Numbered from the stretch's first letter, positions 1-7,964 are shown. The stretch is 7,966 nucleotides of DNA from CAYNRG01 sp047974855 (GCA_047974855.1 JBKECT010000036.1:1-7966); one strand, 5' to 3'. Program-made: numbers and translations. The notes: generated by a model from the letters alone, not told the origin.

Positions 1-1265
1 ACAATTAAACCTTCTTTATTCCTATAATATTCCAATTTCCCTTCAGACTCTTCTATGATTTCTGCATACAAAAGTTCGATCCCTGAAGCATTTACAGTAC
101 TATTTGTTTCAGCCCTGGTCATTGTATAAACTTGTTTACAAGCTGTTTGGCTATCCACGATGATCTGTTCAATTTCATCTGCACCAAATAATGCTACTTC
201 TTCTAACTCTTTTGTTGTAGAGTTAACTTCTTTCATTGTTAAATTTGAAAGATATGTTCTCAGCGCACCATAGTTACCTGCAATATATGCTGTTCCGCAT
301 TGCATACTAGGAACTTCCTGATCAATTGCGTTAATGCTTTCCAGCACTTTTAAGTTTTCCTGGCTTTGATTGTCATAGAGAGTGTACACAGGAATATAAT
401 CAGATATCGTTTTATTCACAACTCCATTATCTCCACTAACAATATCTGTAATTTCTTTATATTTATCATATCCCGCTAAGTAATTCGCTTCTACTGTAGT
501 CTCCATGCTTTCTTGCAATGCTTTTCCTTCTTCTATACTTGCATTGCCACTTTCCGCAGTATCAATAATTTCACCTGCTACATCTTTTGCTTCACTTATC
601 GCACTATTCACTTCACTAATTTTCTCACCCATATTGTTGTCAAGTTCAGAAACAAATTCATTGTTGCTTGCGATCTGATTCTCTATACTTGATGAATTTG
701 TGCTGCTGGTTTCTTTGATATCATCAACTAATTCTATATCTGATTGTATATCTTCCGCCAACATATTTTTTGAATCATTAAGCTCTGCAACGATCGTTTT
801 CATATAAACCTGTGAAAGTTCATCTTGTAAAAGTGTAAAAATACGGCTGCGATTATTCTCGATATCTACATTCTTTCCATCATTGTTATTGTATGTGTGA
901 TTGTAATAATATTGAACCACACCCGCTTCAGGGTTTTCTGTGTCATAGTTATTTACCTTTTTTGAAAACTGCGCCTCAAAAACAATGATATACATCACTT
1001 CGTTATTTTCTAACTTACTCATCGCATCTGTGTAATTTGTTGTAACGGCATCAAAATCACTTTCTTCAATAAACACATCAATTAAATTTTGTGAAAAATT
1101 GTGATGGACCCCATCTATTGTCACTCCTTCATCTTGATTTACCAAAATGACTTTCGTTTCTTCAATCGGTTTTGTTTGCTCATCCGCTCTAGGGATTTGC
1201 GAATAAATTATCGCAGGAACAATGGCACATAGTAATATAACCCCAATTTTTTTTATTGTATTCAT
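1..1265 (-). CDS. esaA: EsaA/YueB-like T7SSb membrane protein, N-terminal part (runs off the window)
   Basis: This is the first 421 codons of a gene cut by the window edge; full-length EsaA/YueB proteins are about 1000 residues. In T7SSb, EsaA is a membrane-anchored component with a long extracellular helical stalk, and B. subtilis YueB is the phage SPP1 receptor. The start reads MNTIKKIGVILL. A single hydrophobic segment spans about residues 6-22, followed by VILVNQDEGV at about 39-48, which resembles the VNxDxG stretch of EsaA and YhgE/Pip proteins. Residues about 150-260 are polar, helix-prone and rich in E, S, N and D, with no further membrane span, as expected for the stalk. Two cysteines (C323, C376) fall in the predicted outside region. 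The ATG lies one base after the essC stop and has a strong ribosome binding site inside the essC end. Position after essC matches yueB. The family call rests on layout and the N-terminal pattern, not on an alignment. Confidence 0.87.
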   Translation of the reverse strand, partial: MNTIKKIGVILLCAIVPAIIYSQIPRADEQTKPIEETKVILVNQDEGVTIDGVHHNFSQNLIDVFIEESDFDAVTTNYTDAMSKLENNEVMYIIVFEAQFSKKVNNYDTENPEAGVVQYYYNHTYNNNDGKNVDIENNRSRIFTLLQDELSQVYMKTIVAELNDSKNMLAEDIQSDIELVDDIKETSSTNSSSIENQIASNNEFVSELDNNMGEKISEVNSAISEAKDVAGEIIDTAESGNASIEEGKALQESMETTVEANYLAGYDKYKEITDIVSGDNGVVNKTISDYIPVYTLYDNQSQENLKVLESINAIDQEVPSMQCGTAYIAGNYGALRTYLSNLTMKEVNSTTKELEEVALFGADEIEQIIVDSQTACKQVYTMTRAETNSTVNASGIELLYAEIIEESEGKLEYYRNKEGLI

Positions 1266-1266
1266 T

Positions 1267-4200
1267 TTATTTCTCCTCTACCTTAGGTATTCTAATTTTT
1301 TTCTTGCCAAGCGCATTAACCCAAAGACCATCGCCAAGTTTAACTTTTTCTTTTCTATCCTGTGTTGTTATTGTAATAAACGGCAAATCTGTGGGTTGGC
1401 ATTGCCCTAATCCTATTCCTTGTTCTCTGATCATACGTGTCAGTGGATTAGGCTTAGCTTTTATGGTCGCCGCATTAATCGCAATAACAAGATGAAGTGT
1501 ATTCTCTTGTATTGCATTGTAAATTCTTGCCGTTTTAGCCGCATCATACGCCGATATAAATTCATCCCCTGCATCGGTAATAATAATCTTCTCATGGAGT
1601 ACTCCACTATCTAATGCTTCAAGAAATTCTTCTTTTTTATCCAAAGAGTAATAAGGATACTTTTCTTTGTATGTCGCTAATGTATGAGTACTTCCATCCA
1701 ACACTACTCCATCCTTAACATCTTGCATTAATATCCATCGAATCACATTGGTCTTTCCATACTCTGGTAACGACAGTATTGGAAGCAATGGATATTGCTT
1801 CAATAATACTTTCTCTTCGATTGCCGTTTCATAATCTAAACCAAGAATAATTTCATTCTCTTGAAGAGTTTCATTTTTCAGCAAATCATCTGGTGCAAGC
1901 GCTCCACCGACAACTTTGATCCCAGATGCAACTTCTCCGTCATACTCCTTACAGATTGTCGCAATTTTGCTATTTAAATTTTTCAACATTGAAATGTCAT
2001 CTTCACCACTTGCTGGTAAAAAGAGTTGGATTACAGCTGGTATTCCATCAATCCGAACAAGCCCACTTCCCGGCTGCTCTTTAGGTAAAAATTCGCTTTT
2101 GCCTATGCTATTGCCATAATCATATTTATCAAGTCCATATAGCGCAACTCGTGTTTTAAAGTTGTTTACCATCGACATTTTAAAACTTGCAAGTTTCAAT
2201 GCACTAAACATAAAATAAATTCCTAAGCTTGTACAATCTCTTGAATATTTATTCAACAAGCTTTGCAATTCCAAATATTCTTCTTTAACAACGTCATAAT
2301 TATCTAAAGCAATGATTACGCTAGGTAATTTCTTCTCTACCATTCTGTTGTATACAGAAATATGATTTGCTCCAACACTTGCAAACTTTTTCTTTCTCTC
2401 TTCTACAAGCTCTGTCAATACAATATTAAATTTACTTAACTTTTCTTCATCATCTACAGTTATATAATCTGCCACATGTGGAAGATTTCTCAAATTTATC
2501 AGTGAGTTGTTTCCAAAATCTAGAACATACGCATAAACATCACTCGCCTTGTTTCTAGACACTAGAGATAGAAGAGCTGTCATCATTGCAAAAGACTTCC
2601 CATACCCACTACTTCCTAGTATTGCTATATTTCCCATTTTTTCTAATTCAACATCATATATTAGCTGAAGTTGTTGTGATGGAATATCCACCTTACCTAG
2701 CATGACGCTTTGCTTGTTTTGATTAAAATCTATTTTCACATAGTCATCTAAATAATATCTTTCCTCTAAATCTTTCAACCAAATTGGTTTCACTTTTTTT
2801 AAAGACTGCTTATGGTATACTTTGCCTACTTCATCCACAATAGCCTCAAGTTCTGTCGGAACTTTTTCTACTTTACTTTTCGGTTGTATGCCAGATAAAT
2901 CTTTTGTAATTAGTTTATGCTGTCCAAGCCGATTGATGACATAGACACGCTTATCTAAGTTTTGATTTTGCTCAGTTCCATAGTAGTCTGCTCCACTCCA
3001 TGCAGACTGAAACAATTCATAAATTTCATTATTACCCACTTGCAAGTAAGCACGTCCGGGTTCAACAATTTGTGCTGCATCTGCTGTTTTCAACATTTCT
3101 TTACTATCCGCCGCATCCTGAACTTTCAAACACAGTTTGAATTTTGAATTACTCCATATTTGAGCATCCACTACACCACTTGGTTTTTGTGTAGCCAGAA
3201 TTAAGTGTATACCAAGCGATCTACCAATACGTGCTGTAGATACCAGCTCTGCCATGAATTCTGGTTGCTCAGACTTGAGTTCAGCAAACTCATCCGATAT
3301 CAGAAACAAGTGTGGCATTGGTTCTTCAGCTTCACCCTGTTTAAAAAGACGAATATATTGATTGATGTGGTTTACTTTATGTACAGAGAATATCTCTTGT
3401 CTTCTCCTCAGTTCCGCCTTAATCGAAGCAAGTGCTCTCATACTTCCATCACGATCTAGATTTGTAATTGTTCCAATCAAATGCGGAAGTTTAGAAAATA
3501 GATTTGCCATCCCGCCACCTTTATAGTCAATTAATAAAAACGATACTTCTTGAGGGTTAAAGTTAATTGCTAATGATAGAATGTAACTTTGTACAATCTC
3601 TGACTTACCACTTCCTGTTGTCCCTGCTACTAATCCATGCGGTCCATGAGCTTTTTCATGTAAATTCAACTCCACATAGTCATCTCCAGTTACTCCTAAA
3701 CGAACTGCTAATGTTTTAGTACTGTCACTCATTTCCCAACGCTGTGCAACTTCTAATTGCTCCACCTTGTGTGCTTCATACATTTCTAGAAATGTAACTG
3801 TTTTTGGAAGTCCGTTTTCAACACCAACAACATGATTGTATCCTTTCAATATTCTTGCATGATTTAGTAGCTCTTCATCAGTTGGTAGTTGATCCATTTC
3901 AAAATTTTTACGGCTGTAAATTCCATTGTCAATTAACAGTCTGCTTCTTTGTTTAGAATATATCTCGACAACAGAATGAATATTTTCTTTTAAGCTTTCT
4001 ATTTCATTTTCAACAATAATGATACTTACTCCTAAATGACGTAAATCTTGCTTGAAATATTCACTAATTGGATGCTCTCCAATCAAACTTGATGATAAAA
4101 TCGTAACAATATAATGTGGCGCAAAAACTAAATCATTATTCTCCTTATGACGTTGTTCACGATCCTTTAATATCTGCAAAAATGATCCGAGTATTTGATC

Positions 4201-5568
4201 GCGCAATACCTCTGTATACACTAGACCACGAATGTTTATTCCCTCAAGTTTTGTGCTAGGGCTGTAGATTAACCATTCCAATTCAGCTAGTTGCCTTTGA
4301 TCAAAAATCGTCAATAATTGCACATCGTGATAACTATGAAATGTCATAATCTCTAACAGGAATTGTTTGACTATCAGCACAGCTAACTCTTTTGTACCAA
4401 CTATCCCAACATTACATTTCTTCAAATCAATACTAATCCCTACCCCAGACACAGAATCAAACTCACTTACCAGATTTTTTGCCATATCGTAGAGTTCGTC
4501 ATCTTCATCCATCATTTTCTTTCCATCTAAGTCCAATTTAAATAATGGTTTTCTTGTCTGACTTCCTAACCTTACCTCTAAAAAGTCATTATCTCTTGTC
4601 GATTTTTCAAAAATCCTACGACTGCCATCTAATGCTAACTGTATAATTTCCACAGGTTTCAGCAAATGGTAGTTACATGCATCTACCTCTTCTTGAACAC
4701 GCAAGTTAATGTCAATACTCTTTCGAGTTAAATACTGTTGGTATCTCTCAATTCTTCTTTCTGTATCAATTTTGAATTTCTTTTTTTGATCAAAGTAAGA
4801 ATAGACCGACCGTACAATCGACATTATTGTTGCAGCAACAGAAAGTAACACAAACATCCCTCTACCAATAAGAATTGAAATCGCAACGGTTACTGCAGAC
4901 ATCATTAATGGAGGAATAATCAATTTAATTAGTGTTCTATCTCCTTTTTGAGGTTTTGCAGGAGGGCCATCTACTTTTACAGAGTCGCTGTTCATCATAT
5001 GGTAGAATCGAGGACTGCGATGGTATGCTTCATAATTCACTTTATTATGATTTTCCAATGACTTCCTTAACGCACAAGGAATACAACTTCTTATTTTAAT
5101 GCTATCCCTTTCAAAGAAAATAAGTTCTCCTCCTAAAAACAAAAAGTCTCCGCTACTAATTTTATTCTTACCTCTCACTAATTTCCCATTTAAAAACAAT
5201 TCTTCATTCCCATTAATATAAAAATTATCACCATCTTTTTTTATTAAAATCGGTTTCACAAGATTTAATTTAATATCACAATTTGAATCATTCCCAAAAA
5301 CGATACTGTCTACAAAATCATAAGAATTGTAAGTCACATTCTTCCTAACCAAAATGTTCCGTTCTCCATCACGACATACGCAATCATATTCATTTGTTTC
5401 ACCATTTAGGGAATAATTTTGATCCCCAAACTCAATTTTATAATTTGAAAATGATGATGAATAAATGACATCCTCTCCAAAATCCTTTTCAATAGAAAAA
5501 TTCCCTTTTTCCATTGAAAAGAACATTCTTCTATTATCATATATAACAACTAAATAACGATTACTCAT
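1267..5568 (-). CDS. essC: EssC/YukBA, FtsK/SpoIIIE-type ATPase motor of the type VIIb secretion system
   Basis: EssC is the membrane-bound ATPase that recognises substrates and powers T7SSb export. At 1433 residues it is close to the usual length (about 1480-1500) and looks intact. Residues about 1-155 form two FHA-like domains, the second including FGNDSNCDI. Hydrophobic segments at about 214-235 and 237-253 form a membrane hairpin. A degenerate ATPase-like region contains NVGIVGTKE (386-394). ATPase D1 has a full Walker A, GTTGSGKS (649-656), LLIDYKGGG (678-686), a Walker B-like LFLISDE (754-760) and LATQKPSG (791-798). D2 has GSSGYGKS (985-992) and IIALDNYD (1085-1092). D3 is weaker, with LPEYGKT (1267-1273) and IIITDAGDE (1328-1336). 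The ATG overlaps the essB stop in ATGAGTAA, so the two genes are translationally coupled. In other species the C-terminal D3 region varies with the effector set. Cysteines C162 and C165 (CIPC) lie before the membrane hairpin. Confidence 0.97.
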   Translation of the reverse strand: MSNRYLVVIYDNRRMFFSMEKGNFSIEKDFGEDVIYSSSFSNYKIEFGDQNYSLNGETNEYDCVCRDGERNILVRKNVTYNSYDFVDSIVFGNDSNCDIKLNLVKPILIKKDGDNFYINGNEELFLNGKLVRGKNKISSGDFLFLGGELIFFERDSIKIRSCIPCALRKSLENHNKVNYEAYHRSPRFYHMMNSDSVKVDGPPAKPQKGDRTLIKLIIPPLMMSAVTVAISILIGRGMFVLLSVAATIMSIVRSVYSYFDQKKKFKIDTERRIERYQQYLTRKSIDINLRVQEEVDACNYHLLKPVEIIQLALDGSRRIFEKSTRDNDFLEVRLGSQTRKPLFKLDLDGKKMMDEDDELYDMAKNLVSEFDSVSGVGISIDLKKCNVGIVGTKELAVLIVKQFLLEIMTFHSYHDVQLLTIFDQRQLAELEWLIYSPSTKLEGINIRGLVYTEVLRDQILGSFLQILKDREQRHKENNDLVFAPHYIVTILSSSLIGEHPISEYFKQDLRHLGVSIIIVENEIESLKENIHSVVEIYSKQRSRLLIDNGIYSRKNFEMDQLPTDEELLNHARILKGYNHVVGVENGLPKTVTFLEMYEAHKVEQLEVAQRWEMSDSTKTLAVRLGVTGDDYVELNLHEKAHGPHGLVAGTTGSGKSEIVQSYILSLAINFNPQEVSFLLIDYKGGGMANLFSKLPHLIGTITNLDRDGSMRALASIKAELRRRQEIFSVHKVNHINQYIRLFKQGEAEEPMPHLFLISDEFAELKSEQPEFMAELVSTARIGRSLGIHLILATQKPSGVVDAQIWSNSKFKLCLKVQDAADSKEMLKTADAAQIVEPGRAYLQVGNNEIYELFQSAWSGADYYGTEQNQNLDKRVYVINRLGQHKLITKDLSGIQPKSKVEKVPTELEAIVDEVGKVYHKQSLKKVKPIWLKDLEERYYLDDYVKIDFNQNKQSVMLGKVDIPSQQLQLIYDVELEKMGNIAILGSSGYGKSFAMMTALLSLVSRNKASDVYAYVLDFGNNSLINLRNLPHVADYITVDDEEKLSKFNIVLTELVEERKKKFASVGANHISVYNRMVEKKLPSVIIALDNYDVVKEEYLELQSLLNKYSRDCTSLGIYFMFSALKLASFKMSMVNNFKTRVALYGLDKYDYGNSIGKSEFLPKEQPGSGLVRIDGIPAVIQLFLPASGEDDISMLKNLNSKIATICKEYDGEVASGIKVVGGALAPDDLLKNETLQENEIILGLDYETAIEEKVLLKQYPLLPILSLPEYGKTNVIRWILMQDVKDGVVLDGSTHTLATYKEKYPYYSLDKKEEFLEALDSGVLHEKIIITDAGDEFISAYDAAKTARIYNAIQENTLHLVIAINAATIKAKPNPLTRMIREQGIGLGQCQPTDLPFITITTQDRKEKVKLGDGLWVNALGKKKIRIPKVEEK
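1273..1279 (-). promoter_or_regulatory. Ribosome binding site of the esaA-like gene
   Basis: The minus strand reads AGAGGAG here, 7 bases before the ATG at 1265. The site lies within the last codons of essC, so esaA translation probably follows that of essC. It decides the start of the partial gene. Confidence 0.85.
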
Positions 5569-6739
5569 CCGTAGACACCTCGTCAGTATCTTCCACTATC
5601 TCTACCTCTTCAACAACTTCTTCCACAACTTTTAATTCTTCCTCCAGTTTCGCAATCTCGCTACGAACACTTTCCAGTTGTTGTTGTTTTTCCGTTCCAT
5701 CCATAGAGTCAGTGTTCAACAATCTATTTTCTTCTAATCTAAGTGCATACAACGTATACTCTGAATTATTTAATGCTTTGGCACGATTAGCAGCTTCACT
5801 ATAATTTCCATAGCCAATATACATCCAGTATTCCAATATAGCTTCGCTCACATTTTGATTGTATGTGGATAAAATAACTTGTTTTTTACTTTCATCCAAA
5901 GACAATGTCATAATAGCAGAATACCCTACAATATATTTCTGTTCTTTATTTAACTTATTTCCTTGTGAGTATGTAATTGTTCCATTGTAATCACGTTGTA
6001 CAAAATAGCTGTATAGTCTGTTTTCAAACTCTAGCTCTTTTATATTTCCAAAATAATTAAAAATTGAAAACGTACTAATCACGACAAACAACGATAAAAA
6101 CACAAACGTCAATATCCGATATAATATAAAGCTTTTCTTAGTCACAAAAACATAGTTATCATCTTGTTCAGCTTTCTTTTCATCAATATAGTTACCAACA
6201 ATCAAACGTAAAGCAGTAACGTTCTCTGCTTCCAAAACAGACTGCTCAAACTTTGTCTTAAAGGCTAAATTAAAATTGGCTCCCATAATTTCGCCAAAAC
6301 TATAGCGTGTAAACATTGAAAGAATTCTTGCTTTTAACTGTGTGAAAAAATCTTCCTTATGAAATTCTCCATCATATAAGTCAACCCTTTCTACAAATAA
6401 TACTTCCACATTATTTCCACAATCTAGAAAAATGTTCTGCGTTTCAAATGACACTTGGTACCCCTGAGTAAACAGCGTTTCATATTGAAAAAGGCTATAA
6501 GCACACATCAACTTTTCTAACGTGGTCATCGCTTGAGTGCTAAATTCCTTCATCATTGAACAACCAAAATGATAGTTAATGTATCCTTCATCATCACTTA
6601 TTTCTATTAGTTTCATCGTTTTATATTGGTCAGGATACCATACTCTAAGAATTTCAACATCATCATTTTTATATTTTGTCTTATCAATTGAGACAACAAC
6701 TCTACCCTCTTCTTTAATTATTCTATCAACATTCATCAT
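5561..6739 (-). CDS. essB: EssB/YukC, membrane pseudokinase component of the type VIIb secretion system
   Basis: EssB is a bitopic membrane protein required for T7SSb secretion; its cytosolic part folds like a kinase without catalytic function, and it associates with EssC. The layout fits the family: a cytosolic domain of about 200 residues, one membrane segment at about 205-230 (FILYRILTFVFLSLFVV and following), then an extracytoplasmic helical domain. The stretches SYFVQRDYNGTI (about 244-255) and LEYWMYIGYGNYSEAANRAKAL (about 302-323) match the pattern I recall from S. aureus EssB after its membrane segment. Residues about 350-392 are a charged coiled-coil-like tail ending in a Glu/Val-rich acidic run. 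Two start codons are adjacent. The first (6739) sits only 4 bases from the AAGGTGG site, the second (6736) 7 bases, so the second may be the true start. A TAG in the same frame at 6751-6753 rules out a start further upstream. The stop overlaps essC by 8 bases. Confidence 0.95.
   Translation of the reverse strand: MMNVDRIIKEEGRVVVSIDKTKYKNDDVEILRVWYPDQYKTMKLIEISDDEGYINYHFGCSMMKEFSTQAMTTLEKLMCAYSLFQYETLFTQGYQVSFETQNIFLDCGNNVEVLFVERVDLYDGEFHKEDFFTQLKARILSMFTRYSFGEIMGANFNLAFKTKFEQSVLEAENVTALRLIVGNYIDEKKAEQDDNYVFVTKKSFILYRILTFVFLSLFVVISTFSIFNYFGNIKELEFENRLYSYFVQRDYNGTITYSQGNKLNKEQKYIVGYSAIMTLSLDESKKQVILSTYNQNVSEAILEYWMYIGYGNYSEAANRAKALNNSEYTLYALRLEENRLLNTDSMDGTEKQQQLESVRSEIAKLEEELKVVEEVVEEVEIVEDTDEVSTDE
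5576..5581 (-). promoter_or_regulatory. Ribosome binding site of essC
   Basis: The minus strand reads GAGGTG, 7 bases before the essC ATG at 5568. It lies inside the last codons of essB. With the 8-base gene overlap it supports this start and coupled translation. Confidence 0.75.
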
Positions 6740-6764
6740 TCGTCCACCTTTCTAGTTTTTTCAT
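6726..6764 (-). CDS. Possible 12-codon leader ORF overlapping the essB start
   Basis: In the gap before essB, an ATG at 6764 opens a short ORF encoding MKKLERWTNDEC, with a TGA at 6728-6726. It has a better-spaced ribosome binding site (AAAGGAG, 7 bases upstream) than the first essB ATG. It runs in a different frame from essB and ends 14 bases inside it, so ribosomes finishing it would stop next to the essB start. That arrangement is typical of translational coupling or a small leader peptide. It is not an N-terminal extension of essB, because the essB frame has a stop (TAG) at 6751-6753. A remnant of a decayed upstream gene, or chance, are alternatives. I recognise no homologue, and a peptide this short carries little family information. 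Confidence 0.4.
   Translation of the reverse strand: MKKLERWTNDEC
6744..6750 (-). promoter_or_regulatory. Ribosome binding site of essB
   Basis: The minus strand reads AAGGTGG. It is 4 bases before the first ATG (6739) and 7 before the second (6736), which favours the second as the main start. The site lies inside a 12-codon upstream ORF, so ribosomes translating that ORF would pass over it. Confidence 0.75.
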
Positions 6765-6771
6765 GATTTCA

Positions 6772-6778
6772 CTCCTTT
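6772..6778 (-). promoter_or_regulatory. Strong ribosome binding site in the gap before essB
   Basis: The minus strand reads AAAGGAG, 7 bases before the ATG of the 12-codon ORF. It is too far (32 bases) from the essB ATG to serve it directly, so the 46-base gap holds two ribosome binding sites in tandem. Confidence 0.7.
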
Positions 6779-6785
6779 ATTGGTT

Positions 6786-7964
6786 TTAGTATCCTAGTAT
6801 CTTCAAATTATCATCTATTTCCCCTAATGCACCTTTAAACTCCTCGTACCTTTCAACGAGCTCTGTTAAGCTCAGCTCGCTCATCTCTTGCAGTTGCTCT
6901 GCATTGTCTACTGCAAAACTGCCATATGATTGTGAAAAGCTTTCATAACTGTCATAGCTTCCATTCGCCACTGCTGTTTCATAGGATGCTTGCATCGCTT
7001 CTTCATATCCTTCTGTGCCTTTCCCTTGGCTGATGATTGCTGCTTCATCGATTGCTTTCATCGTTTTGGCTGTGGTGACATTTGCTATTGGCGCACTCAC
7101 TCCGAGCTCCACCACTTGTGATCCTATAACCTTATAGACTGACCCTTGCTCAAATGAAATTTGCTTCTTTTCTGAATTTGCTGCGGCATCTAAACTTGAA
7201 TTATTATGATTCACTATGTTCATTTCTTCATTGGCTTGTTCTAGCTCCTTTTGAGATGCATTTAGCATTTCCCATTGCCGATACAAATCTCTAATAACCA
7301 GCACTCCGCTGAATGCTGCCGCTAGATCTGCCTCCTCCATCAGCTTTGCTATTAGTCCTTCTACTGTTCCATACTCTCCTATTGTTCCAATCGCCCCCAT
7401 GGATAACTTCGATATTTCTTTATCCAATTCACTAATCCTATTGGCGATATCTTCTTTCAGGTACTCGATATTCAGCGCGTTCTTTCCTTCACTATACACA
7501 TCGTTGCTCCCAGGGTAATAAAACAGGGCGTGTTGCTCATATTCTCTATAGCGAGTAACTTCTTTTTCTCCCACGTGGCTCCCACCAAAGTAAACAGGCT
7601 CGTATGCAATATAAGGCTCCTTATAGTTGATAATGACTCCTGCTGCAGATAGTTCAATGTTACAAATATGGTCTCGCATTTCTATCATTTTTAACATATC
7701 CGCTGCTTTGGTTGTGTAGACCATACTTCCCATCACTCTTTCATGCACTTCACTGCCGATCTCCCCATTTAGAGCTTGCAGTGCATACTCTTCTGAAATT
7801 AAGCTGACTGCTCTCATCATTTCTCCAAGTTTTGCATCTGTTATCCCTGGGTTTTCTAAATAACTAATTACTTTTTCTTCATTATAATTATCTATAGTTA
7901 TATAGTCCCTATAGTTATCCATGGTTATTTCGTCTCTGTTTTCTATATCTCCCAGTAATCCCAT
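6786..7964 (-). CDS. Unrecognised protein encoded upstream of essB (5' end may be outside the window)
   Basis: I do not recognise this protein. It is at least 392 residues, and the frame runs to the window edge, so the ATG at 7964 may be internal; its ribosome binding site cannot be seen. It is soluble-looking: no signal peptide, and only one short hydrophobic patch (about 213-226). It opens with a two-copy nine-residue repeat (12-29). A helix-prone stretch (about 40-97) follows, then a region rich in Tyr, Gly and Val that may be strands (about 100-150). Long charged helices follow (about 165-190 and 225-250). A Ser/Tyr/Gly-rich stretch (about 335-350) precedes a final helix (about 355-390). 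I see no WXG motif, LXG pattern or nuclease-like motif. It lies 46 bases before essB on the same strand, with no terminator visible, so a secretion-system substrate, substrate partner or accessory factor is the plausible inference. Sampled stretches are richer in G+C than essB. Confidence 0.7.
   Translation of the reverse strand: MGLLGDIENRDEITMDNYRDYITIDNYNEEKVISYLENPGITDAKLGEMMRAVSLISEEYALQALNGEIGSEVHERVMGSMVYTTKAADMLKMIEMRDHICNIELSAAGVIINYKEPYIAYEPVYFGGSHVGEKEVTRYREYEQHALFYYPGSNDVYSEGKNALNIEYLKEDIANRISELDKEISKLSMGAIGTIGEYGTVEGLIAKLMEEADLAAAFSGVLVIRDLYRQWEMLNASQKELEQANEEMNIVNHNNSSLDAAANSEKKQISFEQGSVYKVIGSQVVELGVSAPIANVTTAKTMKAIDEAAIISQGKGTEGYEEAMQASYETAVANGSYDSYESFSQSYGSFAVDNAEQLQEMSELSLTELVERYEEFKGALGEIDDNLKILGY
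7878..7931 (-). repeat. Two tandem 27-base units encoding a nine-residue repeat
   Basis: Within the first codons of the unrecognised gene, two consecutive 27-base units encode EITMDNYRD (residues 12-20) and YITIDNYNE (residues 21-29). Five positions (I, T, D, N, Y) are identical and three more are similar in type (M/I, R/N, D/E). The units differ in many third positions, so the copy is old or under protein-level selection. Two copies are a weak basis for a functional repeat. Confidence 0.55.

Noticed and set aside
1222..1614. Short plus-strand ORFs, including one with a hydrophobic start
   Set aside because: They lie opposite the end of essC and the start of esaA, both well-supported genes. 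Their frames overlap each other, and the hydrophobic look comes from reading AT-rich antisense codons.
1916..3459. Three further plus-strand ORFs of 61-84 codons
   Set aside because: All are antisense to the essC ATPase domains, whose motifs are intact on the other strand. I see no ribosome binding site or family pattern.
6740..6785. A promoter or terminator in the gap before essB
   Set aside because: The 46 bases are taken up by two ribosome binding sites and a short ORF. I see no stem-loop followed by a T-run and no convincing -35/-10 pair.
7472..7657. A 61-codon minus-strand ORF inside the unrecognised gene
   Set aside because: It is in another frame within a long open frame, and its sequence shows no recognisable pattern.
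6786..7964. Calling the unrecognised protein an LXG toxin or WXG100 protein
   Set aside because: It has no WXG motif, is far longer than a WXG100 protein, and lacks a recognisable LXG N-terminus or toxin-like C-terminus. YxxxD/E-like matches such as YRQWE occur, but the motif is too short to be informative in a Tyr/Glu-rich protein.
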